From assembly GCA_946481475.1 (NCBI GenBank), contig CAMLOB010000108.1:1-9685 (forward strand): a DNA stretch of 9,685 bases, given 5' to 3'. A program made the translations under genes and the position numbers. Below, piece by piece: positions 1 to 5,737 of the stretch. Source of the DNA: an uncultured Chlorobiota bacterium (lineage in GTDB: Bacteria; Bacteroidota; Kapaibacteriia; OLB7). Within the stretch, counting starts at the first letter, position 1; the number at the start of each line of letters is the position of its first letter. The notes beneath the pieces were generated by a model, which did no database searches, was not told where the DNA came from, and saw nothing but the letters and a program-made list of their open reading frames with translations.

Positions 1-912
1 CGCCGCGCCCGGGTCGCCGATTTTATTACCCTCGCCTCCTGCAATTGCTCCATAGCCTGAGGCGGCATCCAGAATTCTGTTGAAGAATCCTCCTGCAATT
101 GTGCCGTACTGACCTTCAGCCGTATGATCGCTTCCGCCGCCGATAAAGCTGTAATTGCCCGAAGCGGCAACGCTGTTGTTCCATCCGCCGCCGATGCTGG
201 AATTGCTTGCAGCGGCCGTGTGGCCGTGACCGCCGGATACGGTCGAGTAGTTGGCCGTGGCGTTCTGTCCGGCGCCGCCGGCAATCGTTGCGCCGATGCC
301 GGTGGCGTGGTTGTCAAGTCCGCCGCCGACAGTGGCGGTATTATATGCCTCGTTGTCCTTGCCGCCGCCGATGGTGCCGTGGTTGAATGTGACGTGGTTA
401 TTCTGCCCGCCGCCGATCGATCCCCACTGGGCCGGGGTGCCGACATCACCGATCTTGTTGGTCGTTCCTCCGGCAATTGTTCCGTGGCTTGAGGCGGCGT
501 CCAGAATTCTGTTGAAGAATCCACCGCCAACCGTGCCGTACTGACCATCGATAGTGTGGTCACTTCCGCCACCAATAGTGCTGTAGTCTCCGGTGGCGGC
601 AACGCTGTTGTTCCATCCGCCGCCGATGCTGGAATTGCCTGCAGCGGCCGTGTGGCCGTGGCCGCCGGATATTGTCGAATAGTTGGCTGTGGCATTCTGT
701 CCGGCACCGCCGGCAATCGTTGCGCCGACCGCTGTAGCATAGTTGTCAAGTCCACCACCGACGGTTGCCGTGTTGGCTGCCTTGTTTCCTCGGCCGCCGC
801 CGATGGTGCCGTGGTTGCCGGTGACCAGATTGCTGTCGCCGCCACTGATCGTTCCCCAGTCCACCGGCGTTCCGGCCGCACCGATCGTGTTGATCTCACC
901 TCCGGCAATCGT
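1..912 (-). repeat. 432-bp (144-residue) tandem super-repeat, two full copies plus a partial third
   Basis: Within the short repeats, the order of unit types repeats with an exact period of 432 bp. Copy 1 is 912-481 (residues 366-509), copy 2 is 480-49 (residues 510-653), and a third copy begins at 48 and leaves the window. The FFNRILDAAS motif recurs at residues 497 and 641, and GGGWNNSVAA recurs with the same offset. The core of the two full copies is very similar at DNA level, with long identical stretches. The ends (the segment around residues 366-400 versus 510-544) are more diverged. This indicates tandem duplication of a nine-unit block rather than independent growth of single units. 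Confidence 0.88.
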
Positions 913-1224
913 ACCGAAGCTGGAACCGGTGCCGAGAATCTGATTGCTGTTTCCTCCGCTGATGGTTGACCGGTCGATGTCGTCATCGATGTTGTTGTAT
1001 TCGCCGCCGGCAATCGTTGAGGCATAGGAGTTGTAGCCGATGGTGTTGTAGTTTCCTCCGGAGATCGTAGCCCTGTCGGCAAGGTCATCAATTGTGTTTC
1101 TCTTGCCTCCTGAGATTGTTGACCAGTCGGCATGGTCACCAATCACGTTGGTATCGCCGCCGCTGATTGTTGACCAGTGGGCAGTGTCGCCAATTGCATT
1201 GTAATACCCCCCGGCAATTGTGGA
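1..1224 (-). repeat. Short glycine-rich head repeats (about 25 units)
   Basis: This is the part of the fibre gene coding for residues 262-669. Each unit of about 42-60 bp encodes a T/S-(I/V)-x-G-G core followed by two variable residues, then Asn or His. On the plus strand the recurring signature is cctccggcaatngt and close variants. Units nearer the N-terminus (262-365) are mostly 16-18 residues and rich in Asp/Trp. Later units alternate between 14, 15, 16, 18 and 20 residues. Such repeats usually stack as trimeric beta-rolls; that structure is inferred from the family. Confidence 0.85.
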
Positions 1225-2007
1225 TCCCAGGCCGGAGTGACCCATAGAATTCAGTATTCCTCCGCCGAGCGTATTACCAATGCCGGTTGGGGCATTGAAG
1301 AATGGATTGTTTGTACCCATATCACGACCGAGCCAATTATTAGTCCCTACACCTACATCTAATGTTCGTGTTTCCTTCTCCTCATCTTTCGTATCAGTCG
1401 TAATGTGCTCATTCCGATGCACCGTAACAATCCCCGTCTGCGCATCATAACCGAATCGAAAATCCTCACTGCTCTGCAGGCGGAGCACCGAACCGCTCTC
1501 CGAAATCAACCGGTCGTCAATCTGAATCCCCGACACATACTCCATATCCACCTTATCCGCCGTCACCGCCCCGGCCGCAAGCTTCGTGCCGGTGATCGCT
1601 CCGTCGGAAACGTTCAATGCATACGGCGATGCGGAGAGCGGTGTCAGCGGCCCCATCTCCATCCCTCCGTCAACCGACGTCCCCACCCACAACGGACGGT
1701 TCAGTTGTTTTCCTTGCGGCAATGCCTGCGCGCCGCTGCCGAGATAGAGATTGAATAGTCCGCCCGTCGTTTGCGCTTCGTAGCTGTCTTGCCAGATGAC
1801 CTGTGTTCCGGCCTGGTCGCCGTAGAGCGTGACGGTGATGGTGTGAAGTCCGTCCGGCAACGGCGTGCCGTCGCCGGAAGTAAGCAGCCCCTGATAGCTG
1901 ACGGTCTTCGGAACGTCGAGCTGCGTGGTCTGTTGGGCGTGAAGTGTTGTTGAAGTCAGAAGCAGGGAAAGTCCTGCTGCGAGAATATGAGAATAGCGTA
2001 GTTTCAT
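1..2007 (-). CDS. Secreted fibre/adhesin-like protein with YadA-head-type repeats (C-terminus beyond window)
   Basis: The reading frame from ATG at 2007-2005 stays open for 669 codons to the left edge, so the gene is 3'-truncated by the window. Residues 1-25 form a signal peptide (hydrophobic LAAGLSLLLTS, cleavage near HAQ). Residues about 33-132 match the N-terminal domain common in tail-fibre-like and adhesin-like surface proteins: VSYQGLL, PDGLHTITVTLY, LFNLYLGSG, PLWVGTSVDGG, PLSASPYALN. A linker with GAITGTKLAAGAVTADKV follows, as in such proteins. From about residue 262 to the edge there are about 25 short glycine-rich units with the core T-I-(A/S/G)-G-G-x-x-N-x-(I/A), 14-20 residues each, resembling YadA/trimeric-autotransporter head repeats. 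Related proteins often end in an endosialidase-type chaperone (Peptidase_S74) or a sorting domain; the end is not visible here. It lies 66 bp behind the T9SS protein on the same strand, probably as an operon. A purine-rich AGAGAGAAG precedes the start. The surface role is inferred; the repeat class is fairly clear. Confidence 0.85.
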   Translation of the reverse strand, partial: MKLRYSHILAAGLSLLLTSTTLHAQQTTQLDVPKTVSYQGLLTSGDGTPLPDGLHTITVTLYGDQAGTQVIWQDSYEAQTTGGLFNLYLGSGAQALPQGKQLNRPLWVGTSVDGGMEMGPLTPLSASPYALNVSDGAITGTKLAAGAVTADKVDMEYVSGIQIDDRLISESGSVLRLQSSEDFRFGYDAQTGIVTVHRNEHITTDTKDEEKETRTLDVGVGTNNWLGRDMGTNNPFFNAPTGIGNTLGGGILNSMGHSGLGSTIAGGYYNAIGDTAHWSTISGGDTNVIGDHADWSTISGGKRNTIDDLADRATISGGNYNTIGYNSYASTIAGGEYNNIDDDIDRSTISGGNSNQILGTGSSFGTIAGGEINTIGAAGTPVDWGTISGGDSNLVTGNHGTIGGGRGNKAANTATVGGGLDNYATAVGATIAGGAGQNATANYSTISGGHGHTAAAGNSSIGGGWNNSVAATGDYSTIGGGSDHTIDGQYGTVGGGFFNRILDAASSHGTIAGGTTNKIGDVGTPAQWGSIGGGQNNHVTFNHGTIGGGKDNEAYNTATVGGGLDNHATGIGATIAGGAGQNATANYSTVSGGHGHTAAASNSSIGGGWNNSVAASGNYSFIGGGSDHTAEGQYGTIAGGFFNRILDAASGYGAIAGGEGNKIGDPGAA

Positions 2008-2073
2008 GAGAATCTTCTCTCTGAGTTTGGTGTTTGATAATGGAGAAACGTCGGCCTGGAGGGTAGCGCGAGG

Positions 2074-2604
2074 CTACTGTACGATGCGAACCGGAAGGCT
2101 CGCGCGTTGATCACCGGCAGAGAGTATGAGGGTATACCAGCCGCTGGGGAGTTCATTCGTGTTGAACGGAAGTTCGGCGTCGCCGGTCCGTTTTTCGTTG
2201 TCGATCAGGGATCGGATCTCTCTGCCCAGAGGATCGAGGAGCCTGAGCGAGACGGGCCCTTCGTCCGGCAGATGGAGCAGAACCGTTGCCGTCGAGGAGA
2301 CGGGATTCGGGAAGCAGCGGAGCGTCGGGATGCCGGTCGCCGGAGCCCCTGCAACCGGATCGATTGAAGAAGTCCCCGCCGACTGCGGCACCCAGAACCC
2401 CTGGTGGGCCACAATTCGGGTGGCGGAAATGCCGATGATCGGTTGCCCGATCGTCCCCGAGAGTCGTGTGGTCCCGTTGGCGGCGTCAACGCCTCCGGCG
2501 GCCGTGACCGATGGTCCGGTCCGTGTCTGCGCCGACAAACCAATGGAAGAAAGAAGGAAGACGGCAAGCATGAGGAGCTTGCCCGGTCGTGTTGACCTGT
2601 TCAT
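2074..2604 (-). CDS. Small secreted protein with T9SS type A C-terminal sorting domain
   Basis: The product is 176 residues. Residues 1-26 are a signal peptide (basic start, hydrophobic LLMLAVFLLSSIGL, cleavage after SAQ). Residues about 35-74 hold a Gly/Thr-rich segment ending in GTIGQPIIGIS and HQGFWVP, a pattern seen ahead of sorting domains in many small FCB secreted proteins. Residues about 96-176 are a T9SS type A sorting domain: FPNPVSSTATVLLHLP, then LRLLDPLGREIRSL, then LPSGWYTLIL and a final short strand. This predicts Sec export and then T9SS passage across the outer membrane, with cleavage of the tail and either release or surface attachment. A strong GGAGG lies five bases before the ATG, which supports this start. 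It is the first gene of a probable two-gene operon with the fibre gene. Its specific function is unknown. Confidence 0.85.
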   Translation of the reverse strand: MNRSTRPGKLLMLAVFLLSSIGLSAQTRTGPSVTAAGGVDAANGTTRLSGTIGQPIIGISATRIVAHQGFWVPQSAGTSSIDPVAGAPATGIPTLRCFPNPVSSTATVLLHLPDEGPVSLRLLDPLGREIRSLIDNEKRTGDAELPFNTNELPSGWYTLILSAGDQRASLPVRIVQ

Positions 2605-2837
2605 ACCAGCCTCCGTGTCGTGATTATGGAGAATTAGTTACAATGGGGGTGCAGGATGTGAAGGGATCGTTCGAACAATGCCCTTCTCTGTCGCGACAAA
2701 CGCAATGTAGGGGGGGAAGAAGGGGAGGTCGCTACGTACGTTTCCCGTAGATGACCGGAGAGAAATCCCTTTTTTTGATGTGAAGAGTCCAGAAGTAGGT
2801 AGTTCCGTATCAGGCCGGATCAAACAGAGCACGTCCT
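2605..2837. other. Divergent intergenic region
   Basis: These 233 bp separate the leftward fibre operon from the rightward gene set, so promoters for both directions should lie here. I could not assign a convincing -33/-7 (TTG / TAnnTTTG) or -35/-10 pair on either strand. Visible structure: the palindrome gttcgaac near 2668, a small inverted repeat ctacg/cgtag at 2732-2736 and 2746-2750 overlapping the palindrome acgtacgt, a G-rich stretch around 2709-2727 and a seven-T run near 2770. No small gene is evident. Confidence 0.5.
2610..2614 (-). promoter_or_regulatory. Strong Shine-Dalgarno site GGAGG
   Basis: Read on the minus strand, GGAGG is followed by five bases (ctggt) and then the ATG at 2604. 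It is the only textbook ribosome binding site in the window. It fixes the start of the small T9SS protein gene. Confidence 0.75.
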
Positions 2838-3884
2838 ATGAAAAGAACACTTCTGATGATCGTTGCACTCCCGTTTCTGCTGCAGCTTGCAGCCTGCGGT
2901 GATGACGCTCCTAACCAACCGGATGAAAAGCATCCCCTTGCCGATTCCCTTCCGATCGATTCCCGCAACTTCCGTATCGGCACGGCGGGATTCGTCCCGC
3001 GAAACTGGCCGAACCCGACGAATGCCGACTGGGAGGTGTTCTTTGACCAGGTGCCGGAGTATGGCGAACTCTTCGGTGTTCACCTCGGATGGAACGATAA
3101 GCTGACGGGTGAGAACATCCCCGAGCAGGTGGGGCTTGCCTATAACATCACCGAAGGGACAGGGACGACGCCCTACATCGCCCTCGGGTTCGAGCCGGAG
3201 GGGATGACGCAGAGCGAGGCGGACAACTACTTCGAGGTAAACGGAGAGGCCTTCACGGAGGTGGCCGTCGCGATTGCCGAAAAGCATCGACCCGGCATCC
3301 TTCTGCTCGGTGTGGAGAGCAATCGCTTCTGGGAGAAAAGTTCCTCCGGATTTGCCGACTTCATTGACGTCTATCGCCGGACATACGATGCGGTGAAGAG
3401 TGCAAGTCCGCAGACGAAGGTCGGGACAAACTTTCAGTACGAGTTCATGCTGGGGCAGGCACGCAGAAGCGGACCCCACACGGAACATCTCTTTCTGATC
3501 GACAGCCTGGCAGGCAAGCTTGATCTGATCACCATCACCCTCTATCCCTGGTTCGAATACGATACGCCCGCCTCGATCCCCGATAATTACTTTGCTCTCC
3601 TGCGGGAGCATACATCGGTCCCCCTGATGATCACCGAAACCGGATGGCCGAGCGGCAACTATCCCGACCCGACCCTTGCGGCAACCGAGCGGAGCCAGGT
3701 CGACTATCTGGTCCGTCTGCTGGAGATAGCGCAAGGGGAATCGGTGGAGGGACTCGTCTGGGTTTTCCCGAACGATGCGAACAGCGGCATTGCCGGAGGA
3801 ATCTTCGATGCGATCAGTCTGCGCAGGAACAACGGAGAGCCGAAAGAGGGGTGGGACTGGTGGCAGGGACTCCGGTCACTGTAA
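2838..3884 (+). CDS. Lipoprotein with glycoside-hydrolase-like TIM-barrel domain
   Basis: The product is 348 residues. Residues 1-20 are a lipoprotein signal with lipobox L-A-A-C (Cys20), followed by Gly-Asp-Asp and a short Pro/Asp linker. Gly at +2 gives no sign of retention in the inner membrane, so an outer-membrane anchor is likely. Residues about 45-345 look like a clan GH-A (beta/alpha)8 glycosidase. Late in the domain, ITETGWPS (Glu267) closely resembles the nucleophile motif after strand 7 in GH17 and GH53-like enzymes, and YPWF (236-239) precedes it as in this clan. The candidate acid/base is Glu160 in LLGVESNRFW after strand 4, but the usual Asn before Glu is Val here. WVFPNDANSG near 308 and a Trp-rich end (GWDWWQG) could line a sugar site. 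The substrate is unknown; an endo-acting glycosidase on a surface or plant-type polysaccharide is plausible. ATG at 2838 is chosen because the signal peptide starts there; no Shine-Dalgarno is visible. It could also be a non-catalytic barrel. Confidence 0.8.
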   Translation: MKRTLLMIVALPFLLQLAACGDDAPNQPDEKHPLADSLPIDSRNFRIGTAGFVPRNWPNPTNADWEVFFDQVPEYGELFGVHLGWNDKLTGENIPEQVGLAYNITEGTGTTPYIALGFEPEGMTQSEADNYFEVNGEAFTEVAVAIAEKHRPGILLLGVESNRFWEKSSSGFADFIDVYRRTYDAVKSASPQTKVGTNFQYEFMLGQARRSGPHTEHLFLIDSLAGKLDLITITLYPWFEYDTPASIPDNYFALLREHTSVPLMITETGWPSGNYPDPTLAATERSQVDYLVRLLEIAQGESVEGLVWVFPNDANSGIAGGIFDAISLRRNNGEPKEGWDWWQGLRSL

Positions 3885-3977
3885 CGATGCCCGGCTTGCC
3901 GTAACATTTCCACTCTCTCCGGTTTGTACTATCGGATTGCCGACGGATGGAATCACGGAACGGATGCCGCTACAGTT

Positions 3978-5513
3978 ATGGCCGAAGCAGAAGTACAGGA
4001 GAGACGACATTCCGATCAGATCAACTCCCTTCTTGCCGAGTCGCGACGACTCTGGTTCCGGGAACCGGAAAAGGGACTGCGGCTTGTCGATAAGTCCCTT
4101 GGACACATTGACTCTTCAAACTCGACCGCCTCGACAATCGAGGCTTTCCTTTCGCGGGGCGTCTGCGAACTTCAACTCTATCGTCCCGACTCCGGCGTCC
4201 GGTCGCTCCGGCGGGGCTTGAAGTTGTGCGGCAATCCGGATGCCCCGCAGGGGTTGGAGATCATGTTCTGGTTGGGGGATGCCTACGTCAGGCAGAACCG
4301 ATGCCGGGAGGCCGCCGCAACGCTGCGCTTTGTGATGCGTCGGGGGGAGGAACTGGAACTTCCGGACCTTGCCTGCAGCGCCCGGCTGACGCTGGCGAAA
4401 CTTCATATCCTTTGCGGTGAATCGGTCGCCGCCCGACCGTTGATCCGGCAGGCGAGGAAAAAGGCCGAGCGGTTGGGCGATGATTTCCTGATGGGGAGAG
4501 TGCTGGATGTGGAAGGACTCCTCTTCGAGGAATATGGCGAGACCGAAAAGTCGATCCATGCCTACCTTGATTCCCGTTCACTGTTCAAACGTCTCGGCCT
4601 TCGCGTGTGTGAGACCGGCGTTGCGGCCAACTACTCTGCCGTTCTCCGGCGGGAGGGACGGTTCGATGAAGCTTCCGACCAGCTTCTGTTTGCCGGTCGG
4701 TCGGCCGGCAGATTGGGTCATCACGTGTTCGAGGGGTATGTGCTCGTGCAGCAGAGCATGCTGTGTGAAAAACAGGGACAATTGAACGATGCGATCAATT
4801 TCTGTCGAGAAGGAGTGGAGGTGCTTCAAAGAAACGAAGGTCCGACCCAGTTGGGATTCGGTCTGTCGGTTCTTGGAAGTATGCTTCTGGATACAGGAGA
4901 TTATCACGGTTGTCTGGAACAGGCCGGGACCGCGCTGGAGTTGAGTCGCCGGATCGATGACCCGCAAGTGGGAATCTCCAGCCATCTGCAACTTGCCTGC
5001 GCCTATGAACAGATAGGTGATCTTTCCGCCTCTCTGCATCACTACAAAGAGTACATGACCCTGAAGAATCGTCGCCTGGCCGATTTGCGAAACCTGTATA
5101 TCACGGATGCGGAATCTCTGGAAAGAATCGAATGCAGAGGGGAGGAGAGTTCTACAACGGAACATCGGAAGAAGACTCCGTTCCGTTCGCATCGCACGCT
5201 CCGGAGCAGCAACGGGTTTGCAAGCGGCCGGGCAGAGGGCGCAGAGGCCGTCGATACCGAAACGGCCCACCTCACACACCGAACGGTGCAGTCGGTCGAC
5301 ATGCCGGGATACCTTGCCCGGCGCTTTCCGATGCTGACGCCGACGGAGATCCGGGTCTGCCTGCTGCTGCGCGACGGTCTCGACTCGCAGGAAGTTGCCG
5401 ATCACCTCCATCGATCGATTCATACGATAGAGACCCACAGACGACGTATCCGCCGGAAGCTGGGACTCTCCAGGTCGGAAAATCTGATCTCCTGCCTCGT
5501 TGCCGAACTATAG
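3978..5513 (+). CDS. TPR-repeat transcription regulator with C-terminal LuxR/GerE HTH
   Basis: From ATG at 3978 the product is 511 residues; the frame extends upstream to a TTG at 3924 (529 residues), but the first 18 residues then look like non-coding sequence. There is no signal peptide or membrane segment, so it is cytoplasmic. About eight helical TPR-like units run from residue 54 to 366, with recognisable pieces such as LGDAYVRQNRCREAAATL and AYEQIGDLSASLHHYKEYM. The stretch YKEYMTLKNRRLADL is the usual exit from such arrays into a helical connector. Residues 385-445 are a basic, Ser/Thr-rich, low-complexity linker. Residues 452-511 are a LuxR-type HTH: LTPTEIRVCLLL, then SQEVADHLHRSIHTIETHRR, then IRRKLGL. 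No receiver or PAS domain is visible, so the TPR region probably senses a protein or peptide partner. It lies 93 bp downstream of the lipoprotein gene and 224 bp upstream of the Big_2 gene. Its targets are unknown; neighbouring surface genes are the obvious guess. Confidence 0.88.
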   Translation: MAEAEVQERRHSDQINSLLAESRRLWFREPEKGLRLVDKSLGHIDSSNSTASTIEAFLSRGVCELQLYRPDSGVRSLRRGLKLCGNPDAPQGLEIMFWLGDAYVRQNRCREAAATLRFVMRRGEELELPDLACSARLTLAKLHILCGESVAARPLIRQARKKAERLGDDFLMGRVLDVEGLLFEEYGETEKSIHAYLDSRSLFKRLGLRVCETGVAANYSAVLRREGRFDEASDQLLFAGRSAGRLGHHVFEGYVLVQQSMLCEKQGQLNDAINFCREGVEVLQRNEGPTQLGFGLSVLGSMLLDTGDYHGCLEQAGTALELSRRIDDPQVGISSHLQLACAYEQIGDLSASLHHYKEYMTLKNRRLADLRNLYITDAESLERIECRGEESSTTEHRKKTPFRSHRTLRSSNGFASGRAEGAEAVDTETAHLTHRTVQSVDMPGYLARRFPMLTPTEIRVCLLLRDGLDSQEVADHLHRSIHTIETHRRRIRRKLGLSRSENLISCLVAEL

Positions 5514-5537
5514 AACAGTCCGGCAATATCCTGTTCT
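5512..5537 (+). terminator. Weak hairpin at the end of the TPR-LuxR gene
   Basis: agaacag (5512-5518) pairs with ctgttct (5531-5537) around a 12-base loop and overlaps the TAG stop. A pyrimidine-rich stretch follows, but there is no clean T-run. The stem is only 7 bp, so this is a tentative terminator or chance pairing. Confidence 0.25.
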
Positions 5538-5596
5538 CCTCTCTTCCTTGTCCGACGTATCGGTTGTTGCGGTTCTCCCGCCTGCGGATTCTCTTC

Positions 5597-5638
5597 CTTC
5601 CGGCATACTCAATAAATACTCAGTGCTCCCGCCGGAAG
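5597..5638. promoter_or_regulatory. Inverted repeat enclosing a short direct repeat, upstream of the Big_2 gene
   Basis: cttccggc (5597-5604) and gccggaag (5631-5638) are perfect 8-bp inverted arms. The 26-bp interval contains atactca twice (5605-5611 and 5616-5622), 11 bp apart, about one helical turn. A TATATT that could serve as a -10 element lies just downstream at 5645-5650, without a good -35. The arrangement suits an operator for the gene at 5738, but repeats this short can occur by chance in a window of this size. The rest of the 224-bp spacer (5514-5737) holds nothing else I can assign. Confidence 0.3.
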
Positions 5639-5737
5639 TGCGGCTATATTCTTCCACAACCTGTTTGAAGATCCGCTTGCTGCGAGCAAAGAGTTTCCGA
5701 ACAACCGACAAAACCAACATTCAGGATTCAGAACGCT

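Noticed and set aside
124..969. Plus-strand open frames of 122 and 137 codons rich in Ala/Val/Gly
   Set aside because: They lie antisense to the repeat part of the fibre gene and inherit its periodicity. The minus frame is open for 669 codons with a signal peptide and recognisable domains.
1..1224. CRISPR array or satellite DNA, suggested by regular short repeats
   Set aside because: The repeats vary in length in multiples of three, keep one open frame and encode a coherent protein motif, so they are coding repeats.
2764..2776. T-run taken as a rho-independent terminator
   Set aside because: There is no stable GC-rich hairpin directly ahead of it, and it lies in a divergent spacer where neither flanking gene would end.
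2820..3734. 304-codon open frame on the minus strand
   Set aside because: Antisense to the glycosidase-like lipoprotein; no domain, no signal, and the plus frame is clearly the coding one.
3924..3977. TTG start extending the TPR-LuxR protein by 18 residues
   Set aside because: The extension has no TPR-like character and no ribosome binding site. ATG at 3978 gives a more normal start, though TTG cannot be excluded.
4578..5438. 286-codon open frame on the minus strand
   Set aside because: Antisense to the TPR-LuxR gene; the translation has no recognisable features.
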